Shown here: piece by piece, positions 8,602-17,900 of the stretch | Layout of the letters: every line of letters starts with the position of its first letter | Numbering within the stretch: position 1 is the stretch's first letter | Source of the DNA: Deltaproteobacteria bacterium | Lineage (GTDB): Bacteria; Desulfobacterota; Desulfarculia; Adiutricales; Adiutricaceae | Assembly (NCBI GenBank): GCA_031270705.1 | Contig: JAISWW010000118.1 | Coordinates: forward strand, 1 to 41,078 | Direction of reading: 5' to 3' | DNA length: 41,078 bases | The notes under the pieces: model-generated | What the model was told of the DNA's origin: nothing | The model's input: only the letters and a program-made list of their open reading frames with translations | The model's database searches: none | Program-made: the position numbers and the translations under genes

Positions 8602-8670
8602 ATATATTCCCCTTTTACGATAAGAGAAAAATGAATAACTGAGGAAATTTAAAACTTGTTAAGAGATCCA

Positions 8671-8706
8671 ACTGGTTACAAAATTAAAATAAAAATATAA
8701 ACCAGT
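8671..8706. promoter_or_regulatory. Inverted repeat upstream of cstA, possible operator
   Basis: ACTGGTT (8671-8677) and AACCAGT (8700-8706) form a perfect 7-bp inverted repeat around an AT-only centre of 22 bp, 70 to 105 bp before the cstA start. This spacing suits a regulator site or a structured leader. No clear sigma70 boxes were found with it. Confidence 0.35.
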
Positions 8707-9341
8707 CTCAGGAAATAACAGCCCAAAATATTACGGCCATTAAGGAAGAAATGTCTCGAGTTAAGCCAGCTAAGAAATCCCAAAGCGGCTTCGAGCCTGG
8801 ATTCGCTCAATCCCTGGGCTTATTTATTTTACATTAAAAATAAATATTTTAACAGTCCAAGTTATGCTCACAGGCTGGCCAGTCCCCGCCTTTGGTTAAG
8901 AAATATATATTCATAGACATTGACTATCAAAAGGCAGGCCGCTAAGATATAATTTTAACATCAATAACATAATTTAATCAAAAATATTTTTAAAGTTAAA
9001 AAAATCATCTATTAAAATTTAGGCGGCGTATATTTTCGATTTTGGGCCAAAGAGGGTCTTGAATCGACCGAAGGCCGCGCTTAAAGGGCTTAGGCTCGCC
9101 TTGGTCAGCGGGCTCCAGAAGCGTGGATCCGCCCAAAAAAGTTGTGGGGCGGGGCGGGCCAAGTTGGATCCGCTTTCAAGGAGCTAGCCAAAAGGAGCTA
9201 GCGGACGCGTGTCCCATGAGAGGCCTTGAGTCTAGCGTTAGATTTATGGACATAAAATAGTTAAAAATTTTAGTTCGTCATGTTTGATTTAAGACTATTC
9301 GTATTTTGAGGCTATCAAGGCCAAATTTTTTTCGACTAAGC
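8707..9341. other. Intergenic stretch with an eroded GC-rich island
   Basis: AT-rich DNA surrounds a GC-rich island at about 9040-9240. The island has short repeats (GGAGCTAGC twice near 9180-9205, TGGATCCGC at about 9125 and 9165) but no open frame of note; it may be decayed coding DNA. A 28-codon frame at 8751-8837 has a purine-rich AAGGAAG just upstream but is too short to support. Confidence 0.45.
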
Positions 9342-9370
9342 TTGACAAACAAAACCAGTCACAGTAAATT
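9342..9370 (+). promoter_or_regulatory. Consensus-like promoter of a candidate small RNA
   Basis: Perfect TTGACA at 9342-9347, exactly 17 bp spacer, then TAAATT at 9365-9370 (four of six). It does not precede any protein gene; the nearest plus-strand element is a terminator 30 bp downstream. Confidence 0.6.
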
Positions 9371-9376
9371 AGAACT

Positions 9377-9437
9377 TGATTTCTTGTTCTTCCCCTTGAG
9401 TCGCCGGATTTAATCCCTAGAATCCGGCGATTTTTTT
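9377..9437 (+). ncRNA. Candidate small RNA (about 60 nt) with intrinsic terminator
   Basis: From the expected start near 9377, a pyrimidine-rich single-stranded segment (TTCTTGTTCTTCCCC) of about 24 bases leads into a perfect 10-bp stem, TCGCCGGATT (9401-9410) with AATCCGGCGA (9421-9430), followed by seven T residues. A consensus promoter, a C-rich accessible segment able to pair with ribosome sites, and an intrinsic terminator with no coding frame between them are typical of bacterial regulatory RNAs. No target or family is recognised. Confidence 0.5.
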
Positions 9438-9673
9438 ATCAAATTAAAATTAAATATTCATTTTTGTCATTTATTAAGCTACAAAAATTTATATTTATTA
9501 AACGAGCTTTTTGGCCAAATAACCAAACCTCTAGAGCTTATTTCTGGACAATCCCTAACGCTAATGAGGAAAAAATGAATTGAAAAGCCTTTTGATTTAG
9601 TTTGGACTCAGTTTATTGGGGTTAAGATCAGAGGGGAGGAAAAATTTAATCGCGGTTAAATGGGCCTTGACCA

Positions 9674-9708
9674 GCCCCTTGGTCGCGAGCTACGCGCGGC
9701 CAAGGGGC
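9674..9708. repeat. GC-rich inverted repeat downstream of the SWIM gene
   Basis: GCCCCTTGG (9674-9682) and CCAAGGGGC (9700-9708) pair perfectly around a 17-base centre that itself is rich in alternating GC. It lies 130 bp beyond the 3' end of the minus-strand SWIM gene. No T run follows on the minus strand, so a terminator role is uncertain. Confidence 0.5.
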
Positions 9709-9836
9709 GACAATCTCGGCCAAGACTGAAAGCCCAAGACTGAAAATTTAGATCTCGAGCGTAATATAGTCCAAAATCCATCAAAACCAATACTTTAGCG
9801 GGTATAAATATATAATTTTACTTATTTCCTCCGCGC

Positions 9837-11411
9837 CTAATCCTTAGGTTTGGGCGACTTTTTGTCCTGAGACATGATTATCTCCATGGCTCGTTCCATC
9901 ACGCGGTCAAAATATACGTTTTTAGGCCCGCCTCGCTTCTTTTCCGGGGAATTAGCCGCGGCCTCGCGGGCCGGCTTTTTCTGGAAATCCTCCCGCGCCT
10001 CCTTGACCGCCTCCTTGACCTCGGCCTTGACCTCAGCCTTGACCCCAGCCTTGACCTCATCTTGCCCAGCCTTAACTTTCTTGTTGGGGCTCTGGGCTAA
10101 AGAGTCAACAAAATTACGCCGGCCAACCTGGGTTAGCTGAAACGCGCCTATGGTCGATCTTGGAGATCTCGCCTCTGGGGTCGATTGTGGGGATCTCGCC
10201 TCTGGGGTCGTTCTTGGGGAACTCGGCTCTAGGGTCGATTGTGGGGATCTCGCCTCTGGGGAAACGGGAAGGGTCTCCTTGACAGGAATTGGCTTCAAGC
10301 GCTTGGCAATTTTTCTAAAATCAACATCTTTCACGGAAATTATTTTAGTTTGTTTAATTTTTTTGTTCTTAATATTATTTTCTTTCAATATTTCGACAGA
10401 TTTAGCTAATCTTTTATCTCTTTTAAGCGCTCTTTCAGCTATTTTAATTAACGCTTCAGCCTGCCGATCGGATCTGTCATTAAACCTTGATTCATAAGTC
10501 TTATTCTGATCTAGCGCGGAGGACACGGATTTATCAATAAATATTTCTTTATGGCCACTTTTAGGGTCTTCTAAGCTCAATCCCATTTTAAAGTCAGCGA
10601 TTTGAACGCCAGGAGCTGGGATCAGAGTAAAGGGAGAGTCAGGATCCAAAAAGGGAGCTGGCGCTTCGGGTAAATCCAAAGTATCCATTTCCACGCCAAA
10701 AATCGCCTCCAAGTCCCCTTCCAAAAGAGCTGGATTTTCGGTCGGTCGCGATTCCTCCAGCGGTCGCGATTCCCTTAAGCGTCCCTCGCCAGAGCCAAAA
10801 ATCTCATTAGGATCCACGCTCCGCAATTTAAACAAAAGTTCTGGCGAAGCGTTCAAACGACCAGCCAACTCGTAAAACACCAAGGCCACATGTCGACAAA
10901 GGCCAGCCCAATCAGGACAAGAGCAAGAAAAAGTTATCTCGCCAGCCAAAGGAAAAAGCCCGGTAACTGGATCGCTGAGCGCGGTCATCATCTCGTCGGT
11001 TAAAGGCCCATCCATAATATCAATCAAACTGGGCGTCCGCCGATAAAACTTTATTAAGTTCGCCCATTCGGCCTGGGATAACGGAGCCACGCTCAAAACC
11101 ACCTCGTACAGCTCCGAGTCTTTGACCAAAGAATAAACCCGCCCCGGGCTTACCTCCAGGTGACAGACCGCGTGGTCGCGGAGCAAACCGTCAAAAGAGT
11201 GGCTGTCAAAAGAGTTCAGCCTATAGTCGCCAACGCTAGTTTGTTCCCCTTGAAGAGCGCGCCAATGTTCTATCCAAAAGCTTTCCGAGATAATCCGGCC
11301 ACTCAGGCGAGACGGGATAATATGTTTGCTCAGTTTATTTATGTTTTGAACCAAACGATGGGCTTTGGCCGTTAATTGAGCCTTTGAGACGTAAGGTTTG
11401 CGCCACCACAT
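9837..11411 (-). CDS. SWIM zinc-finger protein, partner of the SNF2 ATPase
   Basis: A 524-residue protein with the SWIM pattern C-x-C-x(n)-C-x-H in FSCSCPDWAGLCRH at about residues 162-175. SWIM fingers are thought to bind DNA or protein, and bacterial SWIM proteins are often encoded beside SNF2-family ATPases, as here: the SNF2 gene ends 10 bp upstream, and the ATG has an AAGGAGGGG ribosome site. Residues 1-260 look folded, with the SWIM motif central. The rest, after about residue 290, is low-complexity: a basic helical stretch, four 9-residue Ser/Pro repeats around residues 385-420, and a VKAEVKAEVKEAVKEA segment that looks like a charged helix. The tail is probably disordered and is not part of known SWIM proteins. 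The function is likely chromatin- or DNA-related, but no activity is proven. Confidence 0.8.
   Translation of the reverse strand: MWWRKPYVSKAQLTAKAHRLVQNINKLSKHIIPSRLSGRIISESFWIEHWRALQGEQTSVGDYRLNSFDSHSFDGLLRDHAVCHLEVSPGRVYSLVKDSELYEVVLSVAPLSQAEWANLIKFYRRTPSLIDIMDGPLTDEMMTALSDPVTGLFPLAGEITFSCSCPDWAGLCRHVALVFYELAGRLNASPELLFKLRSVDPNEIFGSGEGRLRESRPLEESRPTENPALLEGDLEAIFGVEMDTLDLPEAPAPFLDPDSPFTLIPAPGVQIADFKMGLSLEDPKSGHKEIFIDKSVSSALDQNKTYESRFNDRSDRQAEALIKIAERALKRDKRLAKSVEILKENNIKNKKIKQTKIISVKDVDFRKIAKRLKPIPVKETLPVSPEARSPQSTLEPSSPRTTPEARSPQSTPEARSPRSTIGAFQLTQVGRRNFVDSLAQSPNKKVKAGQDEVKAGVKAEVKAEVKEAVKEAREDFQKKPAREAAANSPEKKRGGPKNVYFDRVMERAMEIIMSQDKKSPKPKD
10152..10259. repeat. 27-bp minisatellite, four units, inside the SWIM gene
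   Basis: Four contiguous 27-bp units without gaps. Units 2 and 4 are identical, unit 1 differs at two positions and unit 3 at several. Because 27 is a multiple of three the frame is kept, encoding 9-residue units such as PEARSPQST on the minus strand. Copy number could change by slippage without breaking the protein. Confidence 0.9.
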
Positions 11412-11421
11412 GGGCCCCTCC

Positions 11422-14160
11422 TTAAATAAGAGCCCTATCCAGATCTAAGCTAATCAGATCCAACAAAGCTTGGTCATCGAGGTTAACGATGTTGATCTCG
11501 CCTTCTTGACCTAAAACTTCCTCAGCCAAGGACTTCTTCATTCGGAGCAAGAGGTCAATGCGTTCCTCTAAAGTGCCCCTGGTTACGCATTTATGGACTA
11601 AAACGTTCTTTTTTTGGCCAATTCGGTAAGCCCTATCCGTGGCTTGATCCTCCACCGCCGGGTTCCACCAGCGATCAAAATGGATGACATGGCCAGCCGC
11701 CGTAAGATTTAAGCCCGTGCCCCCCGCCTTTAAAGACAAGATAAAAAATGGCGGCCCCTCGTCTTTTTGGAACTCGTCCACTAAAGCTTGACGCTGGCGA
11801 ACTGGAGTCTGGCCGTGCAGAACTAAGCCTGGCCGCTCAAAGATGACTTCCATCCAACGCCTTAGCGGCTCAATGATCTCCTGAAATTGGGTAAAAATTA
11901 AGACTTTGTCTTGACGCTCGGCCATCTCTTTGGCTAGCTCGGCCAAACGCTTAAACTTGCCGCTCCGCTCTGGGGCCCAATCCATATCCCCAGTCAACTG
12001 GGCGGGATGGTTACATAACTGCTTGAGCTGAACCAGGCTTTGCAGAACCATCCCCCGACGCCTAAATTGGTCGCTGTTGTCTTTGGTAAAGCTGAGTAGG
12101 ATTTGTTTCAAGCGCTCGACAATCTGGTTGTACATCTTCGCTTGAGTCGGGCTAAGCCAGCAATGAACCACGGTCTCGGTCTTGTCGGGCAAGTCGGAGA
12201 TGATGTTTTTGTCGGTCTTTAAGCGTCTTAAAAGATAGGGCGAGATCAACCGGCGAACGGGCGCGTACTGATTTTCGCGTTTATTGTCCAAGGTGTCGAT
12301 AATGGATTTAAACTTCCGAGCCGAGCCCAATAAGCCTGGGTTTAGGTAATCAAACAAAGACCATAAATCCATTAAGTGGTTTTCAATGGGCGTGCCGGTG
12401 AGAGCCAAACGAGCGTGGGCGGGAATCTTGCGGACGGCTCGGCTTTGATCGGTTTTGGGGTTTTTAATGTTCTGGGCCTCGTCGATGATGAACATCCGCC
12501 AGTTAAGGGAGCTAAAAAAATCAACTTTGCGGCCCAACATATTGTAACTGGTGACTACTAGATCACTTTCCATCAAATAATCGGGATTTTTTTCCCAAAA
12601 CTCTAACTTTTCTTTCGGAGTTTCGGAACGATGAAAAAACGACAGCTTTAAAGAAGGAGCGAACCGCTCGGCTTCGTGGCGCCAATTGGCCAAAAGCGAG
12701 GCCGGGGCCACTAAAAGAGAAGGCCGCCTCTCGCCCAAACGCCGCCGATCTAAGAGCAATAAGGCCAAAACCTGCATGGTTTTGCCTAAGCCCATGTCGT
12801 CAGCCAAACAAGCTCCCAAGCCTAAGCCCGTTAATAAAGAAAGCCAGGCCAAGCCTCTTTCTTGATAAGGCCTTAAAGTGGCTTTTAATTCTGACGGAAT
12901 TCCGACGGCCCGCGGCTGGCGGATTTCCTTCAATAGATTAGCCAAAGCCGATCCAGCCTTGACATGAGCCCATTCAGAATCTTCCTCGTCCTCGAAAGCT
13001 AGCGGCAAGCGCGTCGACTGGCCTTGAGAAGTGGGGAAACCAGCCAATAAACGCATGGCCTCAATAAATGACAGGCCATCTTTGGCCTTGGCTTGAGCCT
13101 CTGACCAGTATTCCAGGGCCTGGGTTAATTTGGCTTGGTCAGCGGCCAGCCATTGACCTTTAAAAAAGACCAGCCTCTCTTTGGATTTTAAGATCTCCTC
13201 TATCTCTATAGGGGTTAATTTTTCATCCCCCAACGAAAGAGAGACATTCCAATCCACAAGACTGGTTAAGCCAAACATGGGCGTTGTTTCTTCCCCAACT
13301 GTCACCCTAACTTGGAGCTGGGGCCGACGACGCCACCAATTGGGAATGCGGGCCATGATCCCACACCGCTCCAAAACTGGCGTGTCTATTAAAAACTGGT
13401 GGGCTTGTTCGATGGTGAAAGCCGAGGGTTGGTAGATAGAATTATCCTCCATCATGGCCTTAACCCATTTGAGCCTCTCCCCGGCCAAGCGGGCGGGCTC
13501 CAAAAGCCTTCTTAAGGCGGGGCTATTCCTTTCCCCAGCGTATTGTTTCAAAACCTGCCGCAAAGGCAAATGTTTTTCGCCCTGGCCAGATTTGGAAAAA
13601 CCCGTGACGTAGGTGGCCATAAAGGCGAAAGGCCGAACCAAAGAAGCCTTGTTTTCAGCCAAATGGAAGGCGATCCGACCCACGTTTTGCCACAAAGGGG
13701 CTCTCAGGTCGAGAAACTTGCCCAAATCGCCCACGCCCGTAGCCTTAACCGAGACCCATTCCGCCAATTTGCGCCAAATCGTCTGAATCGCTTCCTCGGA
13801 GAGATATTCGCCGCCGCGCATGGGTGGGGCTCCCAGAACCCAAGCTCGCAATTGCCGGCTGGTCGGGTTATCGAGCTTTAAGGCGCCGGAGGGGCGCTTG
13901 TCGGGCAGACGACACAGGTGAAAGAGGAAATTTTCGCTGATCCCGCGCCAAAAACGCGTCACCTGATCGCCATCCAAGTCCCGGAGAGCGGCCAGGTCAA
14001 AAATGATTTCTCGCCAATCGCCAGCCCGATCCGCGAAGATCAGAGAGGCGCGAGGGGTCAAGGTTACGGAATCCAACATAATTTCGGAGTCAATGGGGGA
14101 ATCAAGAGAAATAAGGGAACCGGTCGAGAGTTCGGAACTTCTTGGAGCCAAGTCAGTCAA
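11422..14160 (-). CDS. SNF2-family DNA-dependent ATPase
   Basis: A 912-residue protein. An N-terminal part of about 400 residues precedes a complete SNF2 motor: Walker A DMGLGKT near residue 455, DEAQ Walker B (IIDEAQNIKNPKT) near 560, LTGTPIENHLMDLWSLFDYL, then the second RecA lobe with ILSLKAGGTGLNLTAAGHV, DRWWNPAVEDQATDRAYRIG and GTLEERI. Such enzymes translocate on duplex DNA and remodel protein-DNA complexes. The N-terminal part resembles the SNF2-associated regions of bacterial HelZ-type proteins. The start is TTG, preceded by GAGG. It forms an operon with the downstream SWIM gene. Roles in repair, transcription recycling or phage defence have been suggested for such pairs; none can be chosen from sequence. 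Confidence 0.93.
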   Translation of the reverse strand: MTDLAPRSSELSTGSLISLDSPIDSEIMLDSVTLTPRASLIFADRAGDWREIIFDLAALRDLDGDQVTRFWRGISENFLFHLCRLPDKRPSGALKLDNPTSRQLRAWVLGAPPMRGGEYLSEEAIQTIWRKLAEWVSVKATGVGDLGKFLDLRAPLWQNVGRIAFHLAENKASLVRPFAFMATYVTGFSKSGQGEKHLPLRQVLKQYAGERNSPALRRLLEPARLAGERLKWVKAMMEDNSIYQPSAFTIEQAHQFLIDTPVLERCGIMARIPNWWRRRPQLQVRVTVGEETTPMFGLTSLVDWNVSLSLGDEKLTPIEIEEILKSKERLVFFKGQWLAADQAKLTQALEYWSEAQAKAKDGLSFIEAMRLLAGFPTSQGQSTRLPLAFEDEEDSEWAHVKAGSALANLLKEIRQPRAVGIPSELKATLRPYQERGLAWLSLLTGLGLGACLADDMGLGKTMQVLALLLLDRRRLGERRPSLLVAPASLLANWRHEAERFAPSLKLSFFHRSETPKEKLEFWEKNPDYLMESDLVVTSYNMLGRKVDFFSSLNWRMFIIDEAQNIKNPKTDQSRAVRKIPAHARLALTGTPIENHLMDLWSLFDYLNPGLLGSARKFKSIIDTLDNKRENQYAPVRRLISPYLLRRLKTDKNIISDLPDKTETVVHCWLSPTQAKMYNQIVERLKQILLSFTKDNSDQFRRRGMVLQSLVQLKQLCNHPAQLTGDMDWAPERSGKFKRLAELAKEMAERQDKVLIFTQFQEIIEPLRRWMEVIFERPGLVLHGQTPVRQRQALVDEFQKDEGPPFFILSLKAGGTGLNLTAAGHVIHFDRWWNPAVEDQATDRAYRIGQKKNVLVHKCVTRGTLEERIDLLLRMKKSLAEEVLGQEGEINIVNLDDQALLDLISLDLDRALI

Positions 14161-14173
14161 ATAAAGACCTCGA

Positions 14174-14205
14174 ATTATAAAGAACCTAACTATACAATAT
14201 TGTAT
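14174..14205 (-). promoter_or_regulatory. -10 box and 14-bp palindrome upstream of the SNF2 gene
   Basis: The minus strand has a perfect TATAAT at 14174-14179, only 14 bp from the start codon. Upstream of it ATACAATATTGTAT (14192-14205) is a perfect palindrome covering the -35 area. The layout resembles a repressor or activator operator overlapping a promoter; the short leader is a reservation. Confidence 0.4.
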
Positions 14206-14934
14206 CGTTGGTTATTAACAAACACCCAAAGAAAAATCTAAAACCCCGCGGCTAAAACCTAAAAAAAAGCCAAGTTTCTTAAATCTGGGCAATTTTATCG
14301 GGATTTTAGTTTCTTGTCAACTTCTAGATTCTAGACGCCAAAACCAACTTTTTTGGTCAAATTTAGTGGCTCGACTTGAGGCGCGCCGACTGTCAAGCCA
14401 TATTGACCAGATTGGTCGCTATTTAAAAGCTGAAAGGCGGCAAAATTTTTACCTGGCCCAAAATCAAGCTCTGAGAGAATTATAAACATTTATTTTTAAA
14501 AATCAAGAGCAATTTTCACCCTAACTGTCTACTATTCTCTTTTGGCTGATTATTAGACACCGGATCATGTTAATGAAAGAGCGATTTATTAAAAATTGAC
14601 GGCTAGGATTGTCCAAATATAGCCAGATATTTTGTCCATATCTTTACATATTTTAATAGCCAAAGGCTAATACTTAAAAGTTAAAATAAGCCCTTAACTA
14701 GCCGACTAATCCAGCCAGCTGACCTTGGGCTCCATGATCTAAAATGGCTCTATCATTATATAAGGCGGACTTTTGAGGGCTTAAGCGAGGCGAGAGCCTG
14801 GATCGAGGGCCTGGGGCGATTTAGTCGACAAAGTCTTTTCAAGATCGCGAAAACTCAGCTTTTGGCGACCGAGTCGCCGGCCAAATTGGCCAGATTGTTC
14901 CGGTTTTTCTCGGCCAAAGGTTTATGGCCGAGAC
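14206..14934. other. Intergenic stretch with a possible gene remnant
   Basis: Mostly AT-rich. From about 14280 to 14485 one plus-strand frame stays open without a usual start; its end, from a GTG at 14366, reads as a 39-residue polar helical peptide (LEARRLSSHIDQIGRYLKAE and on). It lacks a ribosome site and probably represents a decayed gene end. A strong hairpin, CTCGGCCA/TGGCCGAG, sits at 14909-14932 just beyond the TPR gene stop but has no T run in the right direction. Confidence 0.45.
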
Positions 14935-17900
14935 TCACCGGCGATTCCAGCGATGATGGTCAAATGTCCAAGGTTTTAAATTGGCCCAAACCTCGGCGAC
15001 GCCTGGACAAGGGGCGGAGAGGCCGGAATTGGGCGCCGCCTTAATCTCCCGAGATTGGCGTTTTTCTTGAAGTTTTTGCACCGTTTGCCTTAAGCGGCCC
15101 GAGGTAATGAGAGCCAATTTTTCTGGGCCCCCTCGGTGGCCGGGCGGATTATTGACCATTTTCTTAAATGAGGCCCAATCGCTCGGCCAACCCGCTTTGG
15201 CCAAAACTTGGCGCGTTGTTTTATGGATAGCCTGAGCTTGGGCTATGGAGCCAGCCGCGGCCAAAGCGAAAATGAGCTCCATGGCCACTTCCACCAGCTG
15301 GGGGCTCATGGCTTTTAGCTCTGGGCTAGGCGCGAACTGAGCGAAAAGTTCCGCGGCCAGGTTTAAATGGCCCGCCTTTAAATGGCCCAAAATTAAATTA
15401 TAGAGCGTCTTGGCCTGGTAAACGCGGGACTGGAGCTTTTGGCCAAGATAGGCCTTTGAGCTCTCATAAATTTGGCGAGCCTCCTCCAAGCGCCCAACTT
15501 GCCCCAAATTCCCAACCAAGTTAACTATGGCCTCGGCCAAATGAGGGCGAACCTGGCTATGGCCGCCGCGTTTTTCCAGCTCTAATAAGAGTTCCAAAGC
15601 TTGGACGAACTGGCCAGCCTCCGCTCGAAAGGCGATGAGATTAAAGGCGGCTTTGGCCCAAGGCTTTAAGGCCCCACGATTTTCGCTTAATTGGGTTAAG
15701 GTCGCGAAAACTTTCTGGGCCTCGAGAGTTAAGCCGGCCAACTCCAAAGAGGTCACGAGATTGACCAACGAGCCCGCCCAGTTGGTGAGATTCTCCCCCT
15801 CAGGCAATAAGCCATCCATAGAAACAAAGACGTAGCGAGCCAGATCCAGCTTTTCCGAGCGCGTTAGATCGCCTTGTAAGAAACGACGAGGTTTTTTGGC
15901 CATCAGCGAAGAGGTCACGACATTAATGAGGTGACTAGCGGCTCGCGTTCTTTCTTTTAAATAATCTTGAGGGCATAAATCAACAAATAAGGATTGATAA
16001 AGGGTTTCGGCCATCTTAAATTGACCCAAATCAGCCGATGACTGGATCAAGACCACGGCGGACTCAGCCTTTAAGGCGATAATCAAAGATGTTTGGGTTA
16101 ATTGGCCCATGAAAGACATGAGCTCCAAGCCCTCTAAAACCAATAAGCGTTTAGCGTAATCGCATAAAAGGTTATAAGCGGCTACGCCATGGTTGTCATT
16201 AATGGCTTCCGAGGGTTTTAAGCGACCAATAGCCTCAAACAGCTCGCGAGCCTCAGCCAAACGATCCGCCCCGCCCAGAGCGCTAATGAGGTTCACCATG
16301 GCTTTGGATATTTCCGTCTCCACCAGATCAATGGCCGGCAAGTTTTTCATTTTTTGGAAATAATCCAGCGCCTCCTCTATCTCGCCCGCCAAAGACAAAA
16401 AGGTGATTAAGGCGAAATACGAGCGAGCTTGAGTCTGATAGATCTCTTCAGAGCCAGAAAGAGCCATTATATATTGATGAAAATACAAAGCCTCGTCTTT
16501 TTGGCCATTCCGAGAGTAATAGTCCACTAAGCCCAAAGCGCAGGCGGCCAGATCCATTTCGTAACCCGGGAACTCATGGTGGAGGGTTAAGCGCTCAAAA
16601 ACCAAACGAGTCAGGCTCAGCCGCCCAGCCTGGGCCAAACCTAATATAAGATTAATAGCCGCCTCAGCTCGGTTAGCCAAAGAAAAGCCCGAGCCGACAG
16701 TATTCAGCTCGCTAAACAAAGCCAAAGCCGCGTCCCATTGGCCATAGTCCAAGTAACTTAAGGTTAAGGCGGTCACGGCTCGAGCTTTTTCTTTTTGGGC
16801 TCTCTCTTTGGGAACGACGTTGGCCAATTCCTTGAGCAATGCCTGGGCTTCGGGCCACATCCGCGACTCGCTATACAAAACGACTAGATTAGCCGCGGCT
16901 TTGGCGTGATAATCATGCGGATCGCTATCTAAGCTGGCCAGATAATCGTATTTTTGGAGAGCCATGTCCCAGCGATTTTGGCGAGCGAAAGCGTAGACCA
17001 AATCGCAAGCCCCTCTGGCTAAAAACCAGGGCGACAAGAGATCTAAAGACTTAAAAGCCTCATAAATGGCGTTGGCCGCGTCAGCCTGGCCTTGTATGAC
17101 ATAGCCCGCGATCATATTAATGGATCCCTTGGCCAAGGTCTGGGTCAACTCCGCCCATTGGCTAGCGTCCAAATCCCGGATTGGGGCCGCGTTGGAGTTT
17201 TTGGAGGAGACTAAAGCTAGGTTGGGTTGGCCAGAGGGCCATTGATTGAGGCCGGCGGTATCAATTAAATTGGCGGTAGTGGTCGCGCTAGACCAAGAGC
17301 TTGAGCGACGAGAGCTGGGCGCTTTGGGGGAAGCCACTAGGGTTAAGCTGGCCCGACCTCTAGATAAAAATAATTTGGCTATACCCATAATATCTTCATA
17401 ATAGGGTTTAGCCTTAAGTGGCTCGCCATCCGAGATGGCCACGGTGAGCAAATGAAAGGCCGCCTTGGCTCGCTCGATCGCTATGTCCCCGGAATGACCC
17501 AAAGCCGAAAGGGTGCGATAAATCCTCGCGGCCTCAACGAGTTGGCTAGAGTCCGCCAAAAAGGCCACCAGGCGCGCCCCAATCAAAGCTCGCCAAAACT
17601 TGCCGCTTTCCGCGCGAACGAAGAGTTTAGTTTCTCGATAAAGTTTTAAAGCCCCCGCCCACTGACCAGCCGCGACCAAGGCCTCAACCAAGTAATTAGC
17701 CGTTTGGCCTAAAACGGGCCAAGCCTGTATTATTCGGCCAAACTCTTTGAGCATGGCCTCATAAAGATCTCGGGCCCTTAAGACCTTGACCGTCCCTTGA
17801 GCTTGCTGGCGATCGAATTGATCGGACTCGTCGGGCTCGGTTGTAGCCGCTTGGCTAAAATCCTCGCTCGATTCGATGAGCAGACGCTCTATCTTTAGGC

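Noticed and set aside
8751-8837. 28-codon frame with AAGGAAG just upstream
   Set aside because: Too short, spacing to the start is tight, no terminator or promoter linked to it.
14366-14485. 39-codon frame starting with GTG, polar helical peptide
   Set aside because: No ribosome site and the frame is open further upstream without a start, so a decayed gene end is more likely than a small protein.
14909-14932. CTCGGCCA/TGGCCGAG hairpin as terminator of the TPR gene
   Set aside because: On the minus strand the stem is followed by A residues, not T, so it lacks the terminator signature.
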